A DNA stretch of 64,000 bases. Source: JAFGHJ01 sp964534175. GTDB lineage: Bacteria > Hydrothermota > UBA3072. The notes under the pieces are model-generated. The model worked only from the letters and a program-made list of their open reading frames with translations. It did not search any database and was not told the DNA's origin. This document shows positions 15,040-24,388 of this stretch, one piece after another (position 1 is the first letter of the stretch; each line of letters opens with the position of its first letter). The stretch is taken from contig CAZHNS010000005.1 of NCBI GenBank assembly GCA_964534175.1, forward strand, positions 44,928-108,927, written 5' to 3'. Made by a program: the position numbers and the translations under genes.

Positions 15040-17456
15040 TCTTTTACAATCGCAATATCCGTTACTTTATCTTCTCCCTTTACAGATACTACTCGGACCC
15101 CTCGGGTGTTACGGTGTTGTTTGCTTATGTCGTCGGAATTTAGTCTTATAATCTTACCCGCCTCGGAAATTGCCATCAATTCTTCTTCACCGCTTATCCC
15201 AACCATTCGTTGCAGTTTTCTACCTTTAGTGAGTTTCATTCCTCTAACGCCTTTACCTCCGCGATTGGTCTCTCTGAACTCCGAAATGTCAACTCTTTTA
15301 CCATATCCGTCGTCCGATATGAACAGAAGGTCTTTTATTTTTTCATCTCCTATTACACAGGAAACGATACTTTCTTCACTCGGAATGTTCATACCGATTA
15401 CGCCCTGAGCAGTTCTTCCCATTTGCCTTAAGATGTTTTCATCAAATCTAATAACCTGCCCATTGCTTGCAGCAATGAATATTTGTTTTCCTTCTACTAC
15501 TTTTTCAGCAGCGAATAATCCATCTCCCTCTTTCATTTTCTGCGCGATTATCCCGCCCGAGTGCGCATTTGCGAAATCTAGAAGTTTTACTTTCTTTATT
15601 ATTCCTTTTTTCGTAACCAGAACGATACTATCGCTTTCTTTCATTTCTCTTAGAGTTATGACAGCCCGGGGTATTTCCGTTCTGTCAAGATTTAACATCC
15701 TCGCAAGAGATACCCCTTTTGAAGTCCTTCCAGCTTCCGGAATTTCGTATACTTTTAGAGGGTAACATTTCCCTTCGTTAGTGAAAAGCAGCATCTGGTC
15801 ATGAGTCGATTCGACAAGAAGAGAAGTCACGTAATCCGTATCGCCAAGTGAAGCACCTATTATACCTATTCCTCCGCGTCCCTGCTGCTTATAAGTATAT
15901 AGAGGTATTCTTTTTACGAAACCTTTTTTTGTAATTGTAATAACAACTTCTTCTTCCTTAACAAGGTCAATATCCGATTCCGAAAGATCTTCAACCGGCC
16001 CTTCGAATATCTCGGTTCTTCTTTTATCGTTGAAAGTTTCTTTTACTTCTTTAAGCTCTTTAATTATTTCTGTGTCCAATCTTTTAGCTGAAGAGAGTAT
16101 GCTTTTTAATTTTTCTATAAGTTTTATCTTTTCTTCATACTCTTCTACCAGTTTACTCTTTTCAAGAGAAGTTAGTCTGGACAATCGCATATTGAGTATT
16201 GCATCGGCCTGCTCTACACTGAATTCGAAAATTTTGATCAGGTTTTTCTGTGCTTGCTCCCTATCCTTAGATTTTTTAATGGTTTCAATGATTTTGTCGA
16301 TCTGATCAAGGGCTTTTAAAAGACCTTCAAGAATGTGCGCTCTTTTTTCGGCTTTATCAAGATCGTGTTCACATCTTCTCCGAACCACTTCTCTTCTGTG
16401 ATCTATATAAAGCTGAAGAAGTTCTTTTAAATTTAGCATCTTTGGAACGCCATCCACAATAGCAAGAAGTATTATCCCGAAGGTTCGTCTTAGACCTGTA
16501 TATTTCAAAAGTCTTTTAGATACAGTTTCTGAATCGGCAGTTTTCTTTAAAGTTAGTACTACTCTAATTCCGGTTTGGTCAGACTCATCCCGCATATCGG
16601 AAACGCCCTGGATCTTACCCTTGTTTATCATATCGGCAATCTGTTCAAGGAGCGTCGATTTATTAATCTGATAAGGTATTTCTGTTATAATTATCTTTTC
16701 CCTGCCGTGGCTTTCAGGTTCGAAATGTAATTTAGCTCGAACTTCAATCTTACCTGAACCCGTCTCGTATGCTTCTTTTAGGCCTTTATCTCCTACTATT
16801 ATACCACGTGTCGGGAAATCCGGGCCTTTAATCCATTTTATTAAATCTTTTACTTCCAAATCCGGATTTTCTATAAGTGCTATAACACCATCGCAGACTT
16901 CTCCCAATTGATGTGGAGGAATATTGGTTGCCATTCCAACGGCTATTCCGCTGGACCCGTTTACGAGAAGATTCGGGAATGCTGAGGGTAAAACGGTTGG
17001 TTCCATAAGAGAAGCGTCAAAATTGGGAGCAAAATCGACGGTATTTTTATCGATGTCCCGGAGCATTAATTCCGCAATTTTAGATAATCGTACTTCCGTA
17101 TATCTATACGCGGCTGCATTGTCACCGTCGATTGAGCCAAAATTACCCTGACCATCAACTAAAGGATAGCGAAGGGAAAAATCCTGTGCCATACGTACAA
17201 TCGTGTCATAAACCGCCATATCTCCGTGAGGATGGTATTTACCGAGAACTTCACCTACCACAGTAGCCGATTTTTTATATGAAGAACTTGAAGACAGGCC
17301 GATTTTACTCATCGCATAGAGGACCCTTTGATGAACCGGTTTTAAACCATCTCGGACATCAGGAAGAGCCCTGCCCACAATTACGCTCATAGAGTAATCG
17401 AGATAGGCCTTCTCTAACTCCTCTACAATTGAGCTTCCTCTTATTTTCTCAGCCAT
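15036..17456 (-). CDS. gyrA: DNA gyrase subunit A
   Basis: 806 residues. The breakage-reunion domain has RALPDVRDGLKPVHQR, the catalytic Tyr119 in YRYTEVRL and the quinolone-pocket segment GKYHPHGDMAVYDT. The residue equivalent to E. coli Ser83 is Met80; the Asp87 equivalent (Asp84) is kept. The C-terminal beta-pinwheel starts near residue 490. The GyrA box reads QGRGGIG, close to the Q(R/K)RGG(R/K)G consensus that distinguishes gyrase from topoisomerase IV. It works with GyrB (25930-27831) to introduce negative supercoils. It overlaps the etfA stop by 8 bp and is the tenth gene of the yceD-sat operon. Confidence 0.97.
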   Translation of the reverse strand: MAEKIRGSSIVEELEKAYLDYSMSVIVGRALPDVRDGLKPVHQRVLYAMSKIGLSSSSSYKKSATVVGEVLGKYHPHGDMAVYDTIVRMAQDFSLRYPLVDGQGNFGSIDGDNAAAYRYTEVRLSKIAELMLRDIDKNTVDFAPNFDASLMEPTVLPSAFPNLLVNGSSGIAVGMATNIPPHQLGEVCDGVIALIENPDLEVKDLIKWIKGPDFPTRGIIVGDKGLKEAYETGSGKIEVRAKLHFEPESHGREKIIITEIPYQINKSTLLEQIADMINKGKIQGVSDMRDESDQTGIRVVLTLKKTADSETVSKRLLKYTGLRRTFGIILLAIVDGVPKMLNLKELLQLYIDHRREVVRRRCEHDLDKAEKRAHILEGLLKALDQIDKIIETIKKSKDREQAQKNLIKIFEFSVEQADAILNMRLSRLTSLEKSKLVEEYEEKIKLIEKLKSILSSAKRLDTEIIKELKEVKETFNDKRRTEIFEGPVEDLSESDIDLVKEEEVVITITKKGFVKRIPLYTYKQQGRGGIGIIGASLGDTDYVTSLLVESTHDQMLLFTNEGKCYPLKVYEIPEAGRTSKGVSLARMLNLDRTEIPRAVITLREMKESDSIVLVTKKGIIKKVKLLDFANAHSGGIIAQKMKEGDGLFAAEKVVEGKQIFIAASNGQVIRFDENILRQMGRTAQGVIGMNIPSEESIVSCVIGDEKIKDLLFISDDGYGKRVDISEFRETNRGGKGVRGMKLTKGRKLQRMVGISGEEELMAISEAGKIIRLNSDDISKQHRNTRGVRVVSVKGEDKVTDIAIVKD

Positions 17457-18678
17457 TTATTGCTCTTTTCAGTTTTTCTTTTAAAGCGGGTAAGACTTCG
17501 AAAAGATCCCCCACAATTCCAACATCCGCAACTTTGAATATGGGAGCGTCAGGATCCTTATTTATTGCGATTATGAAATCCGAGCTCCTCATACCCTCTA
17601 AGTGTTGAATGGCACCGCTTATACCAACGGCTATATACATTTTAGGTCCTACTGTTTTACCCGTTTGTCCTACTTGATGAGAATACGGTATCCACCCCTC
17701 ATCGACCGTTGGTCTCGATGCTCCTACTGCACCGCCTAAAACTTCCGCTAGTTCAAATAAAATCTTAAAGTTATCGCTACACCCCAGGCCCCTGCCTCCC
17801 GAAATGATTATATCTGCGTCTTCAATTGAAATTGCTGAAGTGGTATCTTTAATCCACTTTTCAAAAGTAGTCGTGCTCTTCAAGAGCTCATTCGATACTT
17901 TTTCTTCGATAACTTCTCCCTTTCTGCTTCCATCTTCCTCCAAAGGCTTAAAGACCTTGGGTCTCACTGTAGCCATCTGGGGTCTCATATTTGGGGTAAG
18001 AATTCTTGCCTTGATTGATCCTCCGAACGCAGGTCTGGTCTGGAGAAGGTTACCCTCTGTATCTACATCGAGACCGGTACAATCGGCTGTAAGACCGGTG
18101 TAAATTTTGCCTGCGGCTCTGGAAAGAAGCGCTCTCCCTTGTGTTGTTGACGGGGCAAGGAAAATAGAAGGTTTATATTTTTTTATAATATCTATCAAAA
18201 TATTTGTGTAAGGCTCTGGCAAAAAATTAAATAATGAATCATCGGCAACTGCAATTACTTTATCAGCCCCATACGCAATAAGTTTTTCCGGCTTACCCGC
18301 GAGGTCCTTTCCCAAAAGAAGTGCATAGAGAGATACCCCAAGTTTGTTAGCCAGTTCTCTTCCCTTCCCCACAAGTTCGAATGCCGCACTCTCGAGTTCA
18401 TCTCTCCGTTGTTCGGCAAATACCATTACATCCTTATAATTCTCTTTGCCTTCAAATTTGTGAGTTTCAGTTTTTAACTCAATAGCACTTGTAGGACAAG
18501 GTTTTATGCATTCGCTGCAAAGAGTGCACTTACCCAGGTCAATAACGGCTAACTTCTTAACTTCTTTAGCATTTTCCAGTGTGTGGGCTTCTTCTATTAA
18601 ACTAATAGCACCATACTGGCAGATTTTAAAACAAATGCCACAACCGGTACATTTTTCTTTGATAACTCGGATACCCAT
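17449..18678 (-). CDS. etfA: Electron transfer flavoprotein alpha subunit with N-terminal 2[4Fe-4S] ferredoxin domain
   Basis: 409 residues. Residues 1-70 hold two cluster motifs, CTGCGICFKIC and CTLCSECIKPC. The ETF N-terminal domain follows (about 80-260), then the FAD domain with RPTVDEGWIPYSHQVGQTG, VGISGAIQHLEGM and AINKDPDAPIF. The ferredoxin extension is typical of ETFs that exchange electrons with ferredoxin in anaerobes, including some electron-bifurcating systems; whether this one bifurcates cannot be decided here. Partner EtfB is encoded directly upstream (TAATG overlap). No acyl-CoA dehydrogenase is adjacent; instead the pair sits between fatty-acid synthesis genes and gyrA. Confidence 0.93.
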   Translation of the reverse strand: MGIRVIKEKCTGCGICFKICQYGAISLIEEAHTLENAKEVKKLAVIDLGKCTLCSECIKPCPTSAIELKTETHKFEGKENYKDVMVFAEQRRDELESAAFELVGKGRELANKLGVSLYALLLGKDLAGKPEKLIAYGADKVIAVADDSLFNFLPEPYTNILIDIIKKYKPSIFLAPSTTQGRALLSRAAGKIYTGLTADCTGLDVDTEGNLLQTRPAFGGSIKARILTPNMRPQMATVRPKVFKPLEEDGSRKGEVIEEKVSNELLKSTTTFEKWIKDTTSAISIEDADIIISGGRGLGCSDNFKILFELAEVLGGAVGASRPTVDEGWIPYSHQVGQTGKTVGPKMYIAVGISGAIQHLEGMRSSDFIIAINKDPDAPIFKVADVGIVGDLFEVLPALKEKLKRAING

Positions 18679-19466
18679 TAAATAAGCCCCATTTCTTTTT
18701 GTTTTTTAACAATTTCTTCTGCAGCTTCGTCCAGTTGATCACTGTTAAAGATTTTTCCGTCTTTTGAGAGATCTGGCGTGAAAATCTCGTCTACCTTTGT
18801 GGGTGAGCCATTCATTCCGATTTTATCTTTTTCTGCTTTTATATCTTCAGGACCCCAATTAGCTATTTCGGCTTTTTTCGCGTTCAGTCTTCCTTTTAAG
18901 GTGGGAAGCCTTGGTTCGTTTATTTCTTTTACTACAGTAATTAAAATAGGCAATGGAGAGGAGATAACTTCGTAACCTCCTTCTACCAATCTTTCAGCTT
19001 TAATATTTTTTTCTGAAATTTCATCTATTTTTCTTACAAATGTAATCTGAGGTATACCAAGCTGGGCTGCTACACCCGGGCCAACTTGAGCTGTATCTCC
19101 ATCTATTGCCTGTTTGCCGCAGATAATTACATCGTAGTTACCTATTTTTTCGCACGCTTTAGCAAGAGTATAAGAAGTTGCCCACGTATCGGCTCCGGCA
19201 AAGTCTCGTGAAGTTAATAATATACCCTGATCTACACCCATACCGATGACTTCTCTTAACGCTGCTTCAGCCTGGGGTGGACCCATAGAAATGACTACGA
19301 CTTCTCCTCCTATTTTTTCTTTTAGCCGTAATCCCTCTTCCACAGCGTAAAGGTCAAAGGGATTAACCATTAGTTCAACACCTTCGCGTACAACAGTCCC
19401 GGACTCAGCGTCCATTTTAGCGTGTTCCGGGTCAGGTACTTGTTTAATACATACTATTATCTTCAA
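18678..19466 (-). CDS. etfB: Electron transfer flavoprotein beta subunit
   Basis: 262 residues with MKIIVCIKQVPDPE at the N-terminus, NPFDLYAVEEGLRLKE, VVVISMGPPQAE, and the ETF-beta signature region CGKQAIDGDTAQVGPG and LPILITVVKEINEPRLPTLKG. The start is TTG in a TTGA overlap with the fabF stop, so translation is probably coupled. It pairs with EtfA to carry electrons between flavin dehydrogenases and other carriers. Confidence 0.95.
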   Translation of the reverse strand: MKIIVCIKQVPDPEHAKMDAESGTVVREGVELMVNPFDLYAVEEGLRLKEKIGGEVVVISMGPPQAEAALREVIGMGVDQGILLTSRDFAGADTWATSYTLAKACEKIGNYDVIICGKQAIDGDTAQVGPGVAAQLGIPQITFVRKIDEISEKNIKAERLVEGGYEVISSPLPILITVVKEINEPRLPTLKGRLNAKKAEIANWGPEDIKAEKDKIGMNGSPTKVDEIFTPDLSKDGKIFNSDQLDEAAEEIVKKQKEMGLI

Positions 19467-20707
19467 CTGGACTCCTCATATTTTTTAAAAGCAAGAGTTA
19501 CATTGTGCCCCCCGAAACCGAATGAATTAGAAAGGGCGACTTTTATGTCCTTTTTCACAGCCTCATTCGGAGTGTAATTAAGATCACATTCTTCATCGGG
19601 TATTTCATAATTAATTGTTGGAGTAATAATCCCTTCCTTCAAACTGAAAAGACAGGCAATAGCTTCAACAGCCGCGGTTGCACCCAATAGATGTCCGGTC
19701 ATAGACTTGCTTGAAGAAATGCTTATATCATATGCCCTATCCCCAAAAACTTTCTTTATAACTTTGGTTTCTACCTTATCATTAAGCACTGTCGATGTAC
19801 CGTGCGCATTTATGTAGTCAACTTCATCTTTTTTTATACCTCCATCTTCCATAGCTCTCTTCAACGACATTGCCTGCGGTTCACCTGTTTCATTGGGCGC
19901 AGTAATATGGAATGCGTCATTAGAAGCCCCATATCCTACTATTTCTCCGTAGATAGGTGCGCCCCTTTTCTTGGCACTTTCTAAATTTTCAAGAATAAGA
20001 GTACCCGAACCTTCAGACATAACGAATCCATCTCTTTCTTTATCAAAAGGTCTGGAAGCTTTTTCGGGCTCATCGTTTCTAGTTGATAAACTTCTTGCCG
20101 CGCAGAAACCGGCCAGAGCAAGAGGACCAATGGAAGCTTCACTTCCTCCTGCAACGATCATATCCATTTCTCCCAAGCGTACTTTCCTGAAAGCTTCCCC
20201 TAAAGCATGCCCGGAAGAAGAACAGGCGGAAACAACGCCATAATTTACTCCTCTGAAGCCGAATTTCATTGAAATCATGCCGGCAGCCATATTTATGATA
20301 AGAGCAGGAATAAAGAAAGGACTTACCTTTCCGGGACCTTTTTCCAATAATTTAGTATGTTCCTGTTCCCAGGTATTTTCTCCTCCGATACCGGAAGCAT
20401 AAATAACACCTACTCTATCCATATCCAGGCTTTCAAGATCCAGTTTGCTATTTTCAATTGCTTCGACAGTAGAGTACAGGGCATAGAGAGTAAACAGATC
20501 GAATCTTCGTACTTCTTTTGGTTCCAATCTTTTTGAAGGATCAAAATCCTTGACCTCTCCAACAATTTGAGTTTTAAAATTAGAAGGATCAAATCTGGTG
20601 ACTCTGGAAATCCCATTCTTTCCATCTTTAAGGGCTTTCCAGAGATCCTGGATCCCTATACCTACAGGGGTTACAGCTCCTACCCCCGTGATAACTACAC
20701 GGTGCAT
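19463..20707 (-). CDS. fabF: 3-oxoacyl-ACP synthase II
   Basis: 414 residues, full length. Catalytic triad visible: Cys162 in VVSACSSSGHALG, His302 in INAHGTSTVLND and His339 in SMTGHLLGATAAVEAI. The N-terminus is RVVITGVGAVTPVG. It elongates acyl-ACP with malonyl-ACP. It follows acpP by 4 bp, in the usual fab order. Confidence 0.97.
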   Translation of the reverse strand: MHRVVITGVGAVTPVGIGIQDLWKALKDGKNGISRVTRFDPSNFKTQIVGEVKDFDPSKRLEPKEVRRFDLFTLYALYSTVEAIENSKLDLESLDMDRVGVIYASGIGGENTWEQEHTKLLEKGPGKVSPFFIPALIINMAAGMISMKFGFRGVNYGVVSACSSSGHALGEAFRKVRLGEMDMIVAGGSEASIGPLALAGFCAARSLSTRNDEPEKASRPFDKERDGFVMSEGSGTLILENLESAKKRGAPIYGEIVGYGASNDAFHITAPNETGEPQAMSLKRAMEDGGIKKDEVDYINAHGTSTVLNDKVETKVIKKVFGDRAYDISISSSKSMTGHLLGATAAVEAIACLFSLKEGIITPTINYEIPDEECDLNYTPNEAVKKDIKVALSNSFGFGGHNVTLAFKKYEESS

Positions 20708-20711
20708 TACT

Positions 20712-20948
20712 TTACTCTTCTATATGTGTCTTTAAATATTCGACCGCTTTACCAACTGTTTCTAACTTTTCAGCGTCTTCATCAGGAATACTTATATCAA
20801 ATTCTTCCTCAAAGGAAAGAATTAACTCTACAGTGTCAAGCGAATCAGCACCGAGATCGTCTATAAAATGAGCTTTTGGTGTAACTTCAGATTCATCAAC
20901 ACCTAATTGTTCAACAATAATCTTTTTTACTTTGTCCATTAAAGCCAT
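20712..20948 (-). CDS. acpP: Acyl carrier protein
   Basis: 78 residues, acidic. The 4'-phosphopantetheine site is Ser36 in DDLGADSLDTVELI. It lies 23 bp after fabG with a GGAGG ribosome binding site and 4 bp before fabF. It carries the growing acyl chain for FabD, FabG, FabF, FabH and PlsX encoded in this window. Confidence 0.97.
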   Translation of the reverse strand: MALMDKVKKIIVEQLGVDESEVTPKAHFIDDLGADSLDTVELILSFEEEFDISIPDEDAEKLETVGKAVEYLKTHIEE

Positions 20949-20971
20949 ACAAAAACCTCCTCTTCTTTATT

Positions 20972-21700
20972 TTAAGTTAGAAGTCCTCCGTCAACCTGAA
21001 TTATCTGGCCACTAATATAAGAAGCTTCGTCGGAAACAAGAAAGTTAACCAGGTTGCACACATCTTCGACCTCTCCAAATTTACCGAGAGGTATTTTTGA
21101 TAAATAATCTTCTTTAACTGTTTCGGGTAGTTTATCCGTCATTTCTGTTTTTATGAATCCCGGAGCAATAGCATTCGAAGTAATGTTTCTGGGACCAACT
21201 TCTCTGGCAATCGATTTTGTAAAACCAATTATCCCGGCTTTCGAAGCAGCGTAATTTGATTGGCCTGCATTACCCATTATTCCTACAATTGAAGAAATAG
21301 AAACGATTCTTCCCCAACGAGAACTCATCATTCCACGGATAACTGCTTTTGTGCAATTAAAAACTCCTTTTAAATTTATCTGTATAACTTTATCCCAGTC
21401 TTCTTCTTTCATTCGCATAAGTAAATTATCACGAGTTATACCAGCATTGTTGATCAGAATGTTTATATTTCCCAGGGAAGAACTTACTTCCGAAACTGCA
21501 GATTTTACTGCCTCGGAATCGGTTACATCAACTTTTAGAAAAGAAGCGCCAACGCCCAGGCTTTTAGCTTCTCGTACGACAGCTGATGCATCCTGAATAT
21601 CAAACACAACACAATCAATACCGTTCGAGGCGAGCTTTAAGGTTATCCCCTTTCCGATACCTGCTCCCCCTCCGGTAATTAAAGCCAATTTATCACTCAT
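20972..21700 (-). CDS. fabG: 3-oxoacyl-ACP reductase
   Basis: 242 residues, short-chain dehydrogenase fold: ALITGGGAGIGKGI nucleotide loop, NNAGITRDNLLMRM, active-site Ser in SISSIVGIMGNAG and the Tyr/Lys pair in NYAASKAGIIGF, ending GQIIQVDGGLL. NADPH-dependent reduction of 3-oxoacyl-ACP. It overlaps the fabD stop by 8 bp. Confidence 0.96.
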   Translation of the reverse strand: MSDKLALITGGGAGIGKGITLKLASNGIDCVVFDIQDASAVVREAKSLGVGASFLKVDVTDSEAVKSAVSEVSSSLGNINILINNAGITRDNLLMRMKEEDWDKVIQINLKGVFNCTKAVIRGMMSSRWGRIVSISSIVGIMGNAGQSNYAASKAGIIGFTKSIAREVGPRNITSNAIAPGFIKTEMTDKLPETVKEDYLSKIPLGKFGEVEDVCNLVNFLVSDEASYISGQIIQVDGGLLT

Positions 21701-22595
21701 TTAAAATCCCCTTTAAATCTTTTGGATAAGAAATACTCATTGTTTCGACTTTGTCAAGTGTCTTTTTCACCATTTTTGTTAAAATACTTTTGTGCCCAAT
21801 TTCAATAAAACGCTCAATCCCGTCTTTTTTCATATTTTGAAGAGACTTAACCCATTGAACGGGTTTTTCTATTTGTGAGCCAAGGGTTTCCAATATTTCA
21901 TCTGGTTCAATAACCGGTTCTCCTGTAACGTTCGAATAAACAGGGATCAGAGGCTTTTTTATTTCAGTTTTGGAAAGGACTTTCTTAAAAGGAAGAGTAA
22001 CCTCCTGCATAAGCGGAGAGTGAAAAGCTCCGGAAACCTTAAGAGGAATAACCAACGCACCCTTAGCTTTTAGCTTTTCTTCGGCTTTCTTCACAGCGTC
22101 GACTTCACCCGTAATAACGGTTTGCGTGGGCATATTAAAATTCGCCGCGTTAACAACGCCCTCTGTAGCGTCTACTGTCTCTAAAATTTTTTCGGAAGAG
22201 AGACCTATAATCGCGCTCATTGTACCTTTTTTTGCCGTACTCATCAGTTCGCCTCTAAAACGAACAAGGTGTAAAACGTCCGAAAAACTAAATGTACCCG
22301 CCACAAGATGCGCAGTATATTCACCTAAACTGTGACCGGCAACACAAGAAAATTCTAATCTATCTTTTATAATACTAAAAATAGCATATGAGTTTAATAT
22401 TATTGCGACCTGAGCATTTTGAGACTCTGTTAGTGTTTCTTCAGGCCCATAAAAGGAAATTTGTTTAATGGAGAAACCAAGCAGCTTATCTGCATCGTCG
22501 TAAAGGTTTTTTGCTACGCGATATTCTTCGTACAAATCTTTTCCCATCCCTACCCTCTGGATTCCCTGACCCGGGAAAATGAGTGCTGTTTTCAT
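21693..22595 (-). CDS. fabD: Malonyl-CoA:ACP transacylase
   Basis: 300 residues. FPGQGIQRVGMGKDL at the start, the nucleophile Ser89 in VAGHSLGEYTAH and the catalytic His192 in SGAFHSPLM. It loads malonyl groups onto ACP. It overlaps plsX by 4 bp (ATGA) upstream and fabG by 8 bp downstream. Confidence 0.96.
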   Translation of the reverse strand: MKTALIFPGQGIQRVGMGKDLYEEYRVAKNLYDDADKLLGFSIKQISFYGPEETLTESQNAQVAIILNSYAIFSIIKDRLEFSCVAGHSLGEYTAHLVAGTFSFSDVLHLVRFRGELMSTAKKGTMSAIIGLSSEKILETVDATEGVVNAANFNMPTQTVITGEVDAVKKAEEKLKAKGALVIPLKVSGAFHSPLMQEVTLPFKKVLSKTEIKKPLIPVYSNVTGEPVIEPDEILETLGSQIEKPVQWVKSLQNMKKDGIERFIEIGHKSILTKMVKKTLDKVETMSISYPKDLKGILNE

Positions 22596-23569
22596 TTATT
22601 TAGACTTTCCTGTATAAGAGAATTAACTTTTAAATCGTAGAACTTGTATCCTTTAAGTATTGCGTTTTTGATGGCTCTGTCATTTGATTTTCCATGGCAA
22701 ATTACAGTAATACCGTTAATACCCAACAATACAGCTCCCCCGTACTCTTCATAATTTACTTTCTTAATCAAATTTTTGAATACAGGGCGTATTAGAAGAC
22801 CACCCAGAGCGGCGAGTAAATTTTTTGATGTACCCTTTTTTATCTCGGAAAGAAAAAAGTCTACCATAGATTCTCCGAATTTTAAAATCGCATTGCCTGC
22901 GAATCCGTCACAAACCACGACATCTGCATTACCGTTTAATATATCGCATCCTTCTACATTACCTATAAAATTAATGTTAGCTTCTGAAAGCAAATTGTGG
23001 GCTTCTTTTACACTTTTCCCGCCTTTTGTATCTTCTCTTCCCATTGAAAGTAAGCCTACCGAGGGGGTATTAAGGTTGAATACCTTTTCAAGATAAAGAG
23101 AGCCCATAACGCCAAAATCCCTGAGATTTTCAGGCTTCACTCCGTAGTTTGCTCCAACATCTAATACCAGAACTTTTCCTTCTCTGGTTGGGAAAAAAGT
23201 AGCCAGGGCAGGTCTATCAACGCCCTTTAATCGGCCGAGAGAGAGTATGGAAAAAGCTACTGCAGCTCCTGTATTCCCAGCAGAAATTGTAACATCTACT
23301 TCACCGCTCATTTGAAGTTCTACTGCTTTAGCCAGAGAAGAGTTTTTTTTCTTTCGATAAGCTTCCAATGGTGGCTCCCCTGGACTTACGACCTGGGAAG
23401 TATCAACGATGGAAAATTTATCGGAAACAGGAAATCTTTTAATTATTTCTTTGTTTCCAACAAGTTTAATTTCAATTAATTTCCCTAGCTCTTCATGAGC
23501 TAGATTTATACCCTCGATAATCTTACGGGGAGCATAGTCGCCCCCCATAACATCAACAGCAATTTTCAT
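22592..23569 (-). CDS. plsX: Phosphate acyltransferase
   Basis: 325 residues with the PlsX signature: MKIAVDVMGGDYAP, VSPGEPPLEAYRKKKNSS, SAGNTGAAVAFS, LDVGANYGVKPENL and EEYGGAVLLGINGITVICHG. It makes acyl-phosphate from acyl-ACP as the first step to phosphatidic acid via PlsY. It starts directly at the end of rpmF, a widespread rpmF-plsX-fab arrangement. Confidence 0.96.
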   Translation of the reverse strand: MKIAVDVMGGDYAPRKIIEGINLAHEELGKLIEIKLVGNKEIIKRFPVSDKFSIVDTSQVVSPGEPPLEAYRKKKNSSLAKAVELQMSGEVDVTISAGNTGAAVAFSILSLGRLKGVDRPALATFFPTREGKVLVLDVGANYGVKPENLRDFGVMGSLYLEKVFNLNTPSVGLLSMGREDTKGGKSVKEAHNLLSEANINFIGNVEGCDILNGNADVVVCDGFAGNAILKFGESMVDFFLSEIKKGTSKNLLAALGGLLIRPVFKNLIKKVNYEEYGGAVLLGINGITVICHGKSNDRAIKNAILKGYKFYDLKVNSLIQESLNK

Positions 23570-23754
23570 TAAGCTTCTTCGAGATTCTTTAAAACCAAAC
23601 GACCTTTATAGTATCCGCATTTTGGGCATACTCTGTGCGGTTTTGTCAACGAATGACAATGAGAGCATTCAACCAAATTGCTTTCTTTTATTTTCCAGTG
23701 AGTCCTTCTTTTTTTTCCTCGAGTGCGCGAAGATCTCCTTTTTGGAACAGGCAT
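23569..23754 (-). CDS. rpmF: 50S ribosomal protein L32
   Basis: I place the start at the ATG giving MPVPKRRSSRTRGKKRR because GGAGG lies five bases before it; an in-frame ATG twelve bases upstream would put that site inside the gene. 61 residues with a four-Cys zinc ribbon, CSHCHS and CPKCGYYKGR. It sits between yceD and plsX as in many bacteria. Confidence 0.95.
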   Translation of the reverse strand: MPVPKRRSSRTRGKKRRTHWKIKESNLVECSHCHSLTKPHRVCPKCGYYKGRLVLKNLEEA

Positions 23755-23791
23755 AACATCCTCCAATTGTTTTACTTTGGGTTTAATTTAA

Positions 23792-24280
23792 TTAAGTAAG
23801 ACTTTTTTCTTTTTCTTTGCTATGTGCACAAGTTGACTTGTTAAGGTTAGTACCACAAACCGGACAAAGCCCCATACATTCTTCACTGCAGAGCGGTTTA
23901 ATTGGAATTGATAGAATTATTTCATCATGAAGAAAAGGGCCTAAATTAATACAATCATTTGCTACAATATATTCAATTTCAGTATCATCGGTTTCTCTAA
24001 GCGACTTACCATCAATGTCATAATCCGCCTTTTTTTTAATTTCTAAATTGAAATCGCGTTTCTTATGTTGTTTTATATCTTCGAGACACCTGGAACATTT
24101 AAGCCTCAGATCGTGTTCCTCATACCCCTTCACGTTATAAGAGTTACCACTCTTATGTACCCACGCATGTACGTAGATATCCCCTGTGATTTCTTTAACA
24201 GAAACGGTTCCTTCTTTAATATGCAAATCTATTTTGCTGCCATCCTTAGGAAGATTTGCAACATTGATATGTAAATCCAT
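23792..24280 (-). CDS. yceD: YceD/DUF177-family protein (23S rRNA accumulation)
   Basis: 162 residues. The middle carries the DUF177 core, LRLKCSRCLEDIKQHKKRDF, with a zinc-like Cys set continued in PLCSEECMGLCPVCGTNLN and KSTCAH. Family members sit upstream of rpmF and are linked to 23S rRNA/large-subunit maturation. It is the first gene of the 12-gene operon running to 13054. No Shine-Dalgarno precedes the ATG and the -10 box is only about 9 bp upstream, so the message is probably leaderless or nearly so. Confidence 0.88.
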   Translation of the reverse strand: MDLHINVANLPKDGSKIDLHIKEGTVSVKEITGDIYVHAWVHKSGNSYNVKGYEEHDLRLKCSRCLEDIKQHKKRDFNLEIKKKADYDIDGKSLRETDDTEIEYIVANDCINLGPFLHDEIILSIPIKPLCSEECMGLCPVCGTNLNKSTCAHSKEKEKSLT

Positions 24281-24289
24281 AACGCCTAT

Positions 24290-24317
24290 AAAATAAAAAA
24301 AATCCCCTTTTTGTCAA
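24290..24317 (-). promoter_or_regulatory. Promoter of the yceD...gyrA operon, nearly leaderless
   Basis: On the minus strand: TTGACA (24317-24312), a 16-bp spacer and TATTTT (24295-24290). Transcription would begin around 24283, a few bases before the ATG at 24280. The 323-bp divergent spacer to recF also holds the inverted 9-bp arrays at 24389-24484 and the recF promoter. Confidence 0.6.
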
Positions 24318-24388
24318 CCTCCGATAAAAAATTAAAAAAACAAATCTTAAAATGGAAAATCATAGATTAAAGACTAAAAAAACAATAA

